Positions 42,541-50,774 of a stretch of 64,000 nucleotides of DNA are shown here, one piece after another; positions within the stretch are counted from its first letter, which is position 1; each line of letters opens with the position of its first letter. The stretch is taken from assembly GCA_028285035.1 (NCBI GenBank), contig JANQQF010000165.1, positions 59,956-123,955 of the forward strand, written 5' to 3'. Source of the DNA: Phycisphaerae bacterium (GTDB lineage: Bacteria; Chloroflexota; Anaerolineae; 4572-78; J111). Made by a program: the position numbers and the translations under genes. The notes below the pieces were generated by a model. The model searched no databases. It was given only the letters and a program-made list of their open reading frames with translations, and had not been told where the DNA came from.

Positions 42541-44691
42541 CTACCTTTCTTCCCGCTGCATTTGCCGCAGCATCTGCTGGAGTAGGACCAGTAACTGGCC
42601 GCGTTGTTCGAAGCCCTGTTCGCTGATTTCGGCATTGACGATGAAGATTTTTTCGCGGCATCGGCGGGTTAAGCCCAAAATGAGACGATAGAGTCGATCG
42701 CGTTGAGCTTGGACCTCATCCTCATCGGTCCACGGCCGACCGCGTTTCCAATCGGCGGCCAGGATGTAGGGATGGGTCAGCGGCTGGGCGATGCGCTCCC
42801 ACCAGCCATTGCTGCCGGCGTCGAGCCAAAATTGGTAGGTGACGGGCCGATTGCTCATCAAAAAGGTGGTGGCGGGCGTGATCAGCACCGACTCTTCTGG
42901 GGCGGGATCCCAGCCACGAATGTATTGAGCAGCCATAATCCCCTGCTCAATGGTATGTAGATAGGCTTTGTTGAGTTCATCGACACTGGGGAATTGGGGC
43001 GTGCCTGCAAACAGATCGCCTAGTGGCACTTGCTCGGCCACACGCCGAAACTTCCGGGCGGAGTCGATCAGATTGGCAATAATCTCACCCGACTCCTGCT
43101 CCCCATGAAAGCCAAACCCAGGCTGGGATAAAATTTCGCCAAACAAGCGACTAAAGAAGTGATCGAGGACGGGCGGTTGGGGGTCACTTTGTACCGCGAG
43201 TAGCCATTCCCGCAAGGCGTCAAATTTGTTTCCGGCTTGATAAGAAATTCGCTCCCGGACATCACCCTCAATTTCATCAAAGGCGGTCAACACCCCAGCT
43301 TCCCGTTCATATTGCCGATACACCACCTGACAAAGCAGATTGGCTCGCACCAAATCCAAATCAGCGATGGCTTGATGCAGGGCTTGGGCCACATCAAATG
43401 GCTCTGGTAGCAAATTCCATTTGGGAAACGCCAGCCGGGTGAGGGTTAAAAGTGTCTTGGCGGCTGGCTCCTCGCTCAAAGGGCGTGAGGGCCGATGGGC
43501 GCGGGCGGGAAGATTGCGTTGCTTCATGCGATTTTGGAAGGAAAAGCGCAGGGCATCGCTGACGAAGGGGGCCAACACGACGATATCATTGGGGGAGGTG
43601 CCTTCGTCGATCAATTGGGCGATACGATCAATCACCCATTCCACCATCTGGGGATAAAAACGCAATTGGTGGAATTCCATCGCGTTTCGGGGATCGGCGG
43701 ATTTACCGCTGGATTTACGATTTACGATTTTTGATTTACGATTATTTTTCTTTCCTTGTTTGGTCGGTTGTGACAAGAAGTGGCTGAGTTGTTCACCCAA
43801 GGCCTTCATATCCTTCGAGGCGACCCGGGAGCGGCCCATTGTTTTGGTCTTGTCACAAGTTTTCTTGATGGCCTTGGCTGTGCGCCAATTAGCCCCCAGG
43901 AAAATCCGATAGCCCGCGTCTTCATCATGGACGACTAGGGCTGACTCCGTGTCTGGTAACCACTCGCCCAAAATGGTGTGGCTGAAACTGTTGTCCTCTT
44001 CCAGGTTGTCCACAATCAGATGGCGGTAGCGATCAGTCAGATAGGCTCGGACGCCAGGGTTGGGCCATAGATGTTGATAGAAGGTTTCGATCCGGAGTGA
44101 AAAATCGAGCAGATTACGTTTGAGGCAAAAATCGCGAAATTGGTTGACACAGGCTTGAGTGTGCTCCAAGGCCACGCGACTGCTAGACTCGAGGGCTAAC
44201 GAGTCCGCCAGGTGTTCGCCGACCTCGGTGTGTGGTAGACCCAGTAGAGCCGCTTTGTTGAGGTTATCCAAAATTTGGCTCATCAACCGGGTCAGGGTGA
44301 TGGTGACTGGCACCACATTGGGATCAAAGTAGCCCTGTTGTAGCAACGGGGCTATCGCCTGATGCAAGTAGTATTGTGTTGTTTCGATGTTCAGAAAGAT
44401 CGGGCGACGCTGGGGATGGCGAAAGCCAATTTTGTCAGCGCGGGCTGGCCAAAAGAGATCGATCATCCGCAGGGCCAAGCCGCTGGTGGTAGTGATGTCC
44501 ACCGCCCCCGCGCCTGGTAGCTGTGGATCACGCAGCACCTCTCGATAAGGTGCTGACAACGTTTGTTGAGAGACCAACACTAAAATTTGGCTGGCTGGTA
44601 CATGATCAGTCAACAAATCTCGTAAATGATTTGTGGCAAATGTTGTTTTGCCCGTACCCGCCGGGCCAGTGAGAAAAATGGTGGCGAAGAT
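42541..44691 (-). CDS. AddB-like P-loop helicase subunit, probable non-standard start codon
   Basis: This 716-residue reading is from an ATC at 44691. The P-loop 'TGPAGTGKTT' is encoded at residues 8-17, upstream of any ATG, GTG or TTG; the first standard codon, a TTG at 44616, would delete it. A stop sits at 44719-44721, so only ATT (44709), ATC (44691) and ATT (44679) remain. GAGG lies 5 bases before the ATC. The body fits AddB/UvrD-type proteins: 'HLIVDNLEEDN' near the Walker B position, 'DIVVLAPFVSDALRF' and 'RLYRLILGLTRRCREKIFIV' late. A repeat-derived segment (43712-43743) interrupts it. It is the first gene of the helicase-helicase-nuclease operon. Confidence 0.8.
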   Translation of the reverse strand: MFATIFLTGPAGTGKTTFATNHLRDLLTDHVPASQILVLVSQQTLSAPYREVLRDPQLPGAGAVDITTTSGLALRMIDLFWPARADKIGFRHPQRRPIFLNIETTQYYLHQAIAPLLQQGYFDPNVVPVTITLTRLMSQILDNLNKAALLGLPHTEVGEHLADSLALESSSRVALEHTQACVNQFRDFCLKRNLLDFSLRIETFYQHLWPNPGVRAYLTDRYRHLIVDNLEEDNSFSHTILGEWLPDTESALVVHDEDAGYRIFLGANWRTAKAIKKTCDKTKTMGRSRVASKDMKALGEQLSHFLSQPTKQGKKNNRKSKIVNRKSSGKSADPRNAMEFHQLRFYPQMVEWVIDRIAQLIDEGTSPNDIVVLAPFVSDALRFSFQNRMKQRNLPARAHRPSRPLSEEPAAKTLLTLTRLAFPKWNLLPEPFDVAQALHQAIADLDLVRANLLCQVVYRQYEREAGVLTAFDEIEGDVRERISYQAGNKFDALREWLLAVQSDPQPPVLDHFFSRLFGEILSQPGFGFHGEQESGEIIANLIDSARKFRRVAEQVPLGDLFAGTPQFPSVDELNKAYLHTIEQGIMAAQYIRGWDPAPEESVLITPATTFLMSNRPVTYQFWLDAGSNGWWERIAQPLTHPYILAADWKRGRPWTDEDEVQAQRDRLYRLILGLTRRCREKIFIVNAEISEQGFEQRGQLLVLLQQMLRQMQREER
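43712..43743. repeat. AATCGTAAATC repeat inside the AddB-like gene
   Basis: Three copies of an ~11-base unit (GATTTACGA on the plus strand) lie in frame and encode 'NRKSKIVNRKS' on the minus strand. Twenty-four bases are identical to 35031-35054. It is a mobile-type or slippage repeat carried within a coding region. Confidence 0.75.
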
Positions 44692-44715
44692 GTTACCCTC
44701 AAATGTAATACTGAG

Positions 44716-44743
44716 ATTTTAGCACAAATGATCGAATAATCAA
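44716..44743 (-). promoter_or_regulatory. Promoter of the AddB-like operon
   Basis: On the minus strand, TTGATT (44743-44738), 16 bases, TAAAAT (44721-44716) with an extended TG. Transcription should start near 44709, so the message begins within 20 bases of the ATC at 44691 and cannot include a far upstream ATG. Confidence 0.65.
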
Positions 44744-44750
44744 AGTAAGT

Positions 44751-44811
44751 AGAAGGTTGGAAGTGTGGAAGATTGGGTGAATTTACGAGTGCCCAAATTC
44801 ACCCTTCCAAA
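44751..44811. repeat. GGAAGG-rich intergenic repeat with 10-bp hairpin
   Basis: GAAGGTTGGAAG repeats lead into GGGTGAATTT (44775-44784), which pairs perfectly with AAATTCACCC (44795-44804), then TTCCAAAACT. Related CTTCC/GGAAG blocks lie at 26079-26096, 31984-32018 and 46185-46266. Confidence 0.55.
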
Positions 44812-44922
44812 ACTAAAGCAAATATGGTTGAAGACCCAAGGCCCTCCGTCCCAAAACACCGTTTGACCCCAATCACCCCCTCTGCTAGAATGCCTGCCAA
44901 CTTCAGTGTCGAGGGATTGAGG

Positions 44923-46128
44923 ATGAGTACAGGGCAACCAAAAACGTGTATTGTGGCAGGGCATATTTGTTTGGATGTCATTCCGGAGCTGACAACGCAG
45001 GGTGATTTTGCCTCAACGTTTCAGCCGGGCCGCTTGCTGGAAGCTGGGCCAGTCGTGATGTCGACGGGGGGAGCGGTGTCCAATACAGGACAGGCGTTAC
45101 ACACCCTTGGCATCGAGACCACGCTCATGGGCAAGATTGGCGACGATATGTTTGGGCAGAAGATTGATGATTTGCTCCGGCAGCTTGAGCCGCGTTTGGC
45201 CCAGGGGATGCGGTTTGTGCCCAATGAGGCCAGCTCCTACACCATCATCCTCAGTCCCCCCAACACCGACCGCATCTTTTTTCACTGCCCTGGTACAAAC
45301 GATACATTTGAAGAATCTGATGTTGACTATGAGGCTGTGAAACAAGCTGATTTGTTTCATTTTGGCTACCCTCAAATAATGAAGCAGATGTATCAGGCAG
45401 ATGGGGCCGCTTTGCTGGAGATGTTCAAGCAAGCCAAGGCTACGGGCGTGACGACCTCGCTCGATACGACAATGCCTGATCCCAACTCTCCGGCTGGGCA
45501 AGCCGATTGGCCCTCAATTTTTGCGCAAGTGTTACCCTTTGTTGATATTTTTACGCCCAGTATCGAAGAAATCTTGTTTATGCTTCAGCCTGATCTGTTT
45601 AAGGCGTTATCGAGTCAAGTGGCTGAGACGGGCGGTGATATTTTAGCGCATCTAACCCCAAATCATCTGGCTGATGTTGCTGAGCAACTCTTAGATTTTG
45701 GGGCAAAAGTTGTCCTGCTGAAAGCGAGCTACCTTGGTCTATATTTGAGAACCGCCACTGCTGAGAGGTTGGCTGATATGGGCCGAGCACAGCCTGCCAA
45801 TTGGACCGATTGGGCCAATCGAGAGTTGTGGGCACCCATTTTTCAGACCGAGGTGGTGGGCACCACTGGGGCGGGTGACTCAGCCATCGCGGGGATGCTG
45901 GCCGCCTTACTGCGTAGCTTACCGCCCGTCCAAGCGATGACGGTCGCCAATGCGGTGGGTGCCTGCAATGTTGAGGCCCCTGACGCGGTGAGTGGCGTTC
46001 GCCCTTGGGAAGAAACGTTGGCCCGAATTGAGTCTGGCTGGCCGCGCCAACCGCTCACCTTATCAGATGCCCGTTGGCAATTTGATGAAACCCAGCAGGT
46101 TTGGCTGGGACCACATGAGCAGAGTTGA
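44923..46128 (+). CDS. PfkB-family carbohydrate kinase
   Basis: This 401-residue protein starts at ATG 44923 with GAGGGATTGAGG upstream; a longer frame from 44773 crosses the repeat and is rejected. It has 'VAGHICLDVIPEL', the PfkB signature 'STGGAVSNTGQALHTLG', 'SLDTTMPDPN' and the C-terminal 'VGTTGAGDSAIAGMLAALL' with the catalytic Asp and anion-hole glycines. It is 70-90 residues longer than usual, with an insertion after 'FTPSIEEILFM' that contains 'SSQVAETGGDILAHL'. It phosphorylates a sugar or nucleoside with ATP; the substrate is unknown. GGAAGG-rich repeats flank it on both sides. Confidence 0.85.
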   Translation: MSTGQPKTCIVAGHICLDVIPELTTQGDFASTFQPGRLLEAGPVVMSTGGAVSNTGQALHTLGIETTLMGKIGDDMFGQKIDDLLRQLEPRLAQGMRFVPNEASSYTIILSPPNTDRIFFHCPGTNDTFEESDVDYEAVKQADLFHFGYPQIMKQMYQADGAALLEMFKQAKATGVTTSLDTTMPDPNSPAGQADWPSIFAQVLPFVDIFTPSIEEILFMLQPDLFKALSSQVAETGGDILAHLTPNHLADVAEQLLDFGAKVVLLKASYLGLYLRTATAERLADMGRAQPANWTDWANRELWAPIFQTEVVGTTGAGDSAIAGMLAALLRSLPPVQAMTVANAVGACNVEAPDAVSGVRPWEETLARIESGWPRQPLTLSDARWQFDETQQVWLGPHEQS

Positions 46129-46184
46129 GAGCATTTCTGTGCTTAGAGTAGATTTGGAAAAGATGATTTCCAACGAAGACCGAA

Positions 46185-46266
46185 GCATTGGAAGGCTGGA
46201 AGGTTGGAAGGGCGGGATACGATCTCACCTTTCGTGGACAAAGTAATACTTCCAGCTTTCCAAAAC
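46185..46266. repeat. GGAAGG-rich intergenic repeat, right of the PfkB gene
   Basis: GGAAGGCTGGAAGGTTGGAA (46190-46209) faces TTCCAGCTTTCCAAAACTT. It mirrors the block left of the PfkB gene at 44751. Confidence 0.5.
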
Positions 46267-46316
46267 TTATTTGATTTCGTTTGAAATATGGAATGTACCA
46301 ATTGGAGTAAATAGCC

Positions 46317-47066
46317 TTGACGACAAATGTAATTCGACGTTTATGGGAAGTTGATACCCTGCGGGGTATCGCCATTGTTTTGATGATTTTTTACCACTTT
46401 GTTTGGGACTTGTTCTTTTTTGGTCTGTACAAGACTAATATTTTGGTCGGCCCGTGGCAATATTTTGCGCGAAGCATTGCCACCACCTTTCTGTTTGTGA
46501 TGGGCGTCTCCTTGACCCTGAGCTACGCCAACTATCACCGAAAGCACGGCCAAATCGCTCCTTTCTCAAAGTATCTACGGCGGGGGGGAATGATTTTTGG
46601 GTTTGGTATGATTATCACCATTGGCACCTTTTTCTTCATTGGCCGGGGCTTTGTCATCTTTGGTATCTTGCACCTGTTGGGGGCTACCGTAATTTTGTCC
46701 TACCCCTTCCTCCGTTTGAACAAGTGGATCACCCTCGTGGCCGGTATTGCCGTGATTGGGCTTGGGTTTTACATCGACACCATCCTCGTCGATTATCCGT
46801 GGTTGATCTGGTTGGGCATCAAGCAGTATGGGCGTGGAATGGTCGATTACTACCCGATTTTACCGTGGTCCGGCATTGCCTTGATTGGTATCTTTTTCGG
46901 CTATACGTTGTACAAAGATGGTGAGCCTCAATTCTCTCTGCCGGATCTTAGCTCACTCGCGCCTGTCCGTGGCCTCCAGTTTCTAGGCCGCCACTCCCTA
47001 CTGATTTATCTAGTTCACCAGCCGTTGTTGATTGGCAGTTTTTATGCCTTGGGTTTTGGGAATTGA
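46317..47066 (+). CDS. DUF1624/heparan-alpha-glucosaminide acetyltransferase-like membrane protein
   Basis: This 249-residue protein starts at TTG 46317 with GGAG about 9 bases upstream; no ATG is available in frame before the conserved region. It opens 'LWEVDTLRGIAIVLMIFYHF', the hallmark of the acyltransferase-like DUF1624 family, and has seven or eight hydrophobic segments, ending 'LGRHSLLIYLVHQPLL'. The family moves acyl groups across a membrane in related enzymes. The active-site His is within the 'MIFYHF' segment. Its acceptor is unknown; a cell-surface glycan is plausible. Confidence 0.85.
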   Translation: MTTNVIRRLWEVDTLRGIAIVLMIFYHFVWDLFFFGLYKTNILVGPWQYFARSIATTFLFVMGVSLTLSYANYHRKHGQIAPFSKYLRRGGMIFGFGMIITIGTFFFIGRGFVIFGILHLLGATVILSYPFLRLNKWITLVAGIAVIGLGFYIDTILVDYPWLIWLGIKQYGRGMVDYYPILPWSGIALIGIFFGYTLYKDGEPQFSLPDLSSLAPVRGLQFLGRHSLLIYLVHQPLLIGSFYALGFGN

Positions 47067-47074
47067 GAAGAACA

Positions 47075-47737
47075 ATGAAATATCAACTAGAAATTGAATT
47101 TCCAGCAACATCAACAGATGATTTTGATCTGCTGATTGAAGTAGAGTCCGCATTGAGATTGGTTTTGGGTGATAATCATTATATTGACGGCCATGATTTT
47201 GGCAGTGGTACAATGACCATTTTTATTCTAACAGATTATCCAGATCAAGCTTTTGAAATGAGTAGAGAACCACTTCAGTCAAAAGAACTTATGTCGATAT
47301 CTTACATTGGATATCGACATAAAGATGTTGATGAGAATTACATTGATATTTGGCCAAAAGTAGATAATGTGGCTCGAATAGTGGAGTGTTTAAGACGTCT
47401 TCAAAATGAAGGAGGAGATGGAAACTTTGCTATCTTCAAAGCACAGTCAGGATACTACGTTCAATTTGCAGGAAATCCGAACAATCCTTCGTTATATGCA
47501 GAAGCCGTTAGTAATAAATATCTGAATCAAGATTTGAAGTTAAGTGTTGATCAAGAACAGCGACTACAAACGATGGGATAGGAGGCTCCATTACCAGATG
47601 GGTCAAATTTTTATCACGATTTTCAAGTAGACACAGATACAACGCGGTTAAAAATAGCAAAACAAGTTATGGAAACATTTGAGGTTTATGGCATCTTCCC
47701 AGATCAAATACTTGAGGTAGATTTAGTACTTCAATAG
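47075..47737 (+). pseudogene. Immunity/TY-Chap-like protein gene interrupted by an in-frame TAG
   Basis: Reading from ATG 47075 gives 168 residues to a TAG at 47579-47581, after which the same frame stays open for 51 codons to a TAG at 47735. The junction reads 'LQTMG'-stop-'EAPLPDGSNF', and TGG to TAG would restore the 'GWxxP' pattern common in TY-Chap-like proteins. 'YYVQFAGNPNNPSLYAEAVS' resembles the same family. The N-terminal 60 residues ('FDLLIEVESALRLVLGDNHY') look like a small alpha/beta immunity fold. Composition is clearly more AT-rich than its neighbours, suggesting transfer. It may be a decaying immunity gene, a shortened active one, or a readthrough case. Confidence 0.6.
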
Positions 47738-47838
47738 AGTGCAAAGCTGAAATCTGCTAGTTTCAACTTCGGATGACAGATTACTGAATTACACGACTTT
47801 AGTTGATTGAATAAGTGTAGGACTGATGTAAATGTTGA

Positions 47839-47896
47839 TTGAGCCTGTCGAAAGGAACGTTTCGCTTAACAGGCTGTCTGGTTTCGACAAGCTCAA
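47839..47896. repeat. Palindromic intergenic repeat TTGAGCCTGTCGAAA
   Basis: TTGAGCCTGTCGAAA (47839-47853) pairs with TTTCGACAAGCTCAA (47882-47896), with one mismatch. It resembles a REP-like sequence that is widespread in bacteria, from memory. It lies between the interrupted gene and the TlpA fusion. Confidence 0.65.
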
Positions 47897-47966
47897 CCGA
47901 CGTTTCACACATATTTTGTGTAAGTCCTAAAGAGGAATAATTGACGAGTGTTGTGGGGAGGCAGAT

Positions 47967-49052
47967 ATGATGAATCGTTTAATGCCGATCGTGATTGGCT
48001 TTATAGGGGCACTACTGGGCGTAAGTGTTGTCATTGGGGGAATGTATATTCTTCTGGAGTACACCGACATTCTGGCTGATCCGTTAGCGGAACAGACGAC
48101 AGCCGCGCAGCCAGTCCCAGCCAGCGATGTTGATGAAACGGGGCTGCCACCTGTGGTGCTAACCGTCAATGGTGAGGCCATCACGCGTGAGATGGTGCAG
48201 GCTGAGGTGAAAATCAGTCGTCTTAACATCGCCGCCCCGCTCCCCCCGCTAACTGGTGAAGATTTGATGCGGGCCCAGAATGAAGCCATCAACCAATTGG
48301 TTACTCGTCATTTGATCCTCCAGGCGGCTGCCAAGGATAATTTTGTGATGGATGATGAAACCGTTGAGCAACGGGTCAATCTGTTATTTGGCTCCTACGG
48401 TGATGAGGCCTTGGATCAGGCGCTTCAGGATATTGGGGCCACCCGAGCGGATGTTGAGTGGTGGGTGCGGGAAATTTTCACGGTTGAGGATTACACAACG
48501 GATGTAATTATGGCTGATGCCGCCCCTGAAGCGCGGCAGGTGGTTTACAACAACTGGATGAATTTTCAGCGAAACTCAGCCCACCTTCAATCGTTTCGAG
48601 ACGGCGATGATGCTCGACTGCAAGCCTTGGTCGGCAGTAATGCACCTGACTTTACACTGATGACTCCAGACGGTCAAGCCATCTCTTTGGCGGATTATCG
48701 GGGGAAAGTCGTTTTTGTTAATTTTTGGGCCACGTGGTGCCCCTCCTGCGTCGCTGAAATGCCCGAATATGAACAAGTTTATCAAAAACATGGACAGGGA
48801 CAGGGCGATTTGGTTGTGCTTGGCGTAAATCTGCAAGAAGGGCCAGAGCACGTTACCCAATACGCAGCAGGTCTGGGGGTGACTTTCCCTGTGCTGCTTG
48901 ATGAAGATGGTAATGTCACCGGCGGTCAATATCAAGCGACCGGGATGCCCGCCAGCGTGATTGTTGATCGCCAAGGTAACATTTTCTACCGGCATCTTGG
49001 CCCAATGAGTGGGGCGACGTTGGAGGCCAAGCTGGCTGAGTTGGGACTGTAA
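47967..49052 (+). CDS. SurA_N-like domain fused to a TlpA/ResA-type thioredoxin
   Basis: This 361-residue protein has an N-terminal transmembrane or signal helix (about 6-32). A SurA/PrsA N-terminal-like chaperone domain spans about 60-190 ('VLTVNGEAITREMVQAEVKI', 'EAINQLVTRHLILQ'). A redoxin domain covers about 215-361: 'APDFTLMTPDGQAISLADYR', 'VFVNFWATWCPSCVAEMP' with Cys258 and Cys261, 'YQATGMPASVIVDRQG' with the cis-Pro. The PPIase half of SurA is absent. GGAGG precedes the ATG. It is probably an extracytoplasmic membrane-tethered thiol-disulfide protein that binds unfolded chains. The CPSC active site is less reducing than the CGPC of thioredoxins, but this is only a trend. Confidence 0.88.
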   Translation: MMNRLMPIVIGFIGALLGVSVVIGGMYILLEYTDILADPLAEQTTAAQPVPASDVDETGLPPVVLTVNGEAITREMVQAEVKISRLNIAAPLPPLTGEDLMRAQNEAINQLVTRHLILQAAAKDNFVMDDETVEQRVNLLFGSYGDEALDQALQDIGATRADVEWWVREIFTVEDYTTDVIMADAAPEARQVVYNNWMNFQRNSAHLQSFRDGDDARLQALVGSNAPDFTLMTPDGQAISLADYRGKVVFVNFWATWCPSCVAEMPEYEQVYQKHGQGQGDLVVLGVNLQEGPEHVTQYAAGLGVTFPVLLDEDGNVTGGQYQATGMPASVIVDRQGNIFYRHLGPMSGATLEAKLAELGL

Positions 49053-49158
49053 CCTATAGCCAGCCTAAATTCCAATCTCCCCTGATAAATTTGGTACTAA
49101 TTTCAGATGTCCATACAATTCATTTCGTATCTATAAAAATTTTATTCGGAGGAATATT

Positions 49159-49881
49159 TTGACAACCCAAAATTGGCAGGAATTATCAGAAAGCCTTACT
49201 AAGGCGCTGGGCTTGAAGCACGCGCCTTTGGCGATTACCTTTTCTCAAGAGGCTCCAGAGGGTGTGGCTCGACACGAAGGCGTAATGCCCGACCCGAGCG
49301 AGGATGGCCGGACAGGACGTGTTGCGGCTGGCTGTGTATTTTGGATGGATGCGGCAGAAAGTACCTTTACCACCGTTCCCGAAGATCATTACAATTGTAG
49401 CGTGGGTAGCGTGACGCACGGCTTGAAATCGCTCGAGTCTGTTATGGCGAATGAGGATGTGCAAGGCATTTTAGAAAGTGAGTGGGTTACTCCTGAAGAG
49501 GCGATGGCGTTGCCTGTGGTACAAGAGGCTCCCAACTTTGTGACTTACGGCCCGCTTCATGAAACAACAGTTGATCCAGACGTTGTTTTCTTACGGATCA
49601 ATGCCTTTCAATCGATGGTTATCCACGATGCATTTAGTGACCTTCGTTTTGAAGGTAAACCGCAATGTCACATCATCCCCATCGCTAAAGAAGGGCAGGA
49701 GATGGCGATTAGCACTGGCTGTATGCTGAGCCGCATTCGTACTGGAATGGCTCCCGATGAAATGACCTGTGCGATCCCAGCTGGACAAATGGCTGAGGTT
49801 GTTGAGAAATTAGGCGCTCGCCAAAAAGCCAATGCTGCCGTTGGTTCGTATGCCAATCAGGATATTAGTCGATTTAAGTAG
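49159..49881 (+). CDS. DUF169-family protein
   Basis: This 240-residue protein starts at TTG 49159 with GGAGG 7 bases upstream. It matches DUF169 in layout: 'HAPLAITFSQEAPEG', 'AAGCVFWMDAAESTFTTVPE', 'HYNCSVGSVTHGL', and late 'STGCMLSRIRTGMAPDEMTC'. Four conserved cysteines suggest a metal or cofactor site. The family occurs in anaerobes and facultative bacteria, and no reaction is firmly known. It converges with the CAP lipoprotein gene, with a 16-bp inverted repeat between them. Confidence 0.88.
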   Translation: MTTQNWQELSESLTKALGLKHAPLAITFSQEAPEGVARHEGVMPDPSEDGRTGRVAAGCVFWMDAAESTFTTVPEDHYNCSVGSVTHGLKSLESVMANEDVQGILESEWVTPEEAMALPVVQEAPNFVTYGPLHETTVDPDVVFLRINAFQSMVIHDAFSDLRFEGKPQCHIIPIAKEGQEMAISTGCMLSRIRTGMAPDEMTCAIPAGQMAEVVEKLGARQKANAAVGSYANQDISRFK

Positions 49882-49888
49882 CTTTTTC

Positions 49889-49940
49889 ACAGGTCAACAC
49901 AGATGTAATCAGATTTAAGACAAAATCTGTGTTGACCTGT
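49889..49940. repeat. 16-bp perfect inverted repeat between convergent genes
   Basis: ACAGGTCAACACAGAT (49889-49904) pairs exactly with ATCTGTGTTGACCTGT (49925-49940) around a 20-base loop. It has no T-run, so it is not a standard terminator. A small transposon remnant or repeat is possible. Confidence 0.7.
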
Positions 49941-49967
49941 AAGTAGATCAAACTTTATTGAATGCCC

Positions 49968-50657
49968 TCACTGATACCTGATGAAGTTCGCCACGAATAC
50001 ATACCAACCCTCAGGTGTTTGAGCCACCCCTACCCCAATATGCGATAGTTCTGAATGTAAAATATTGTCTCGATGAGGCTTACTACTCATCCAACGGGTG
50101 ATCGAATCAGCCACAGCCTCTTCGGTTACGGTGACGGTCAGGATAATGTTTTCCCCACGCCAAACTGGCGCTAACCCGATAGCCGCCAAGCGATCCTGAT
50201 AAGTTACCCCCTCTGGTGTGGTATGGTCAAAATAGCCTCGGGTCGCCATATCCTCAGCGTGAGCTTGAGCGAGGGTTGTCAATGGCTCATCCATCTGGTA
50301 GCTTGATAAGCCCAGCTTGGCCCGTTCAGCGTTGATAGCGGCAAACATTTCTTCGGTGAGCGTGTTTGACTCTGAGGGCGTGGGCGAGGCTGGTGGCAAT
50401 GTAGGCGTAGGTGGCACTACTGGCGTCAAATCTTCTGCCGGATTAGCCTCCGTTTGCTTGGCAGTTGGTGTCGATGGGATTGACTCCAACAAAACCACGG
50501 TTGATGGCAATGGTGGGGTTGAGGTTGGTGACATTGAGGGCGTCAATGTCGCAAAAACTATGGGCTGGGAGTTGAGGGAAGGATCATTTGACGGGAAACA
50601 AGCTGTCATTAATAAAAGGAGCAGTAATGGGCTAACATTATTTAATCTTTTTAACAT
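49968..50657 (-). CDS. CAP/SCP-domain lipoprotein
   Basis: This 229-residue protein has a signal ending in the lipobox 'LLMTAC' (Cys20), then a Ser/Thr/Pro linker (about 25-95) and a CAP domain (about 98-229): 'AINAERAKLGLSSYQMDEPL', 'HAEDMATRGYFDHTTPEG', 'WRGENIILTVT', 'KPHRDNILHSELSHIGVGVA'. The CAP motifs, including the His and Glu of the putative active cleft, are intact. CAP proteins are extracellular and bind lipids or act as proteases or adhesins; the role here is unknown. It is convergent with DUF169 and monocistronic. Confidence 0.88.
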   Translation of the reverse strand: MLKRLNNVSPLLLLLLMTACFPSNDPSLNSQPIVFATLTPSMSPTSTPPLPSTVVLLESIPSTPTAKQTEANPAEDLTPVVPPTPTLPPASPTPSESNTLTEEMFAAINAERAKLGLSSYQMDEPLTTLAQAHAEDMATRGYFDHTTPEGVTYQDRLAAIGLAPVWRGENIILTVTVTEEAVADSITRWMSSKPHRDNILHSELSHIGVGVAQTPEGWYVFVANFIRYQ

Positions 50658-50774
50658 AATCCGAAATTATAGCCCAATTCTGGCTGAGACCAAGTGATAC
50701 GACCAAAACCGGATGTGTCTGAAATTTTAGGCAGACTGGGGGCGGGGGAATTTACCTCTGATTTGTCCAGTTTC

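Noticed and set aside
42527..42661. 45-residue N-terminal extension of the UvrD-like helicase
   Set aside because: The upstream part lies over the AddB-like gene end, and GGAGG precedes the ATG at 42526.
47597..47737. A separate short gene after the interrupted immunity-like gene
   Set aside because: It has no start codon of its own with a ribosome site and continues the upstream frame, so it is treated as the 3' part of one gene.
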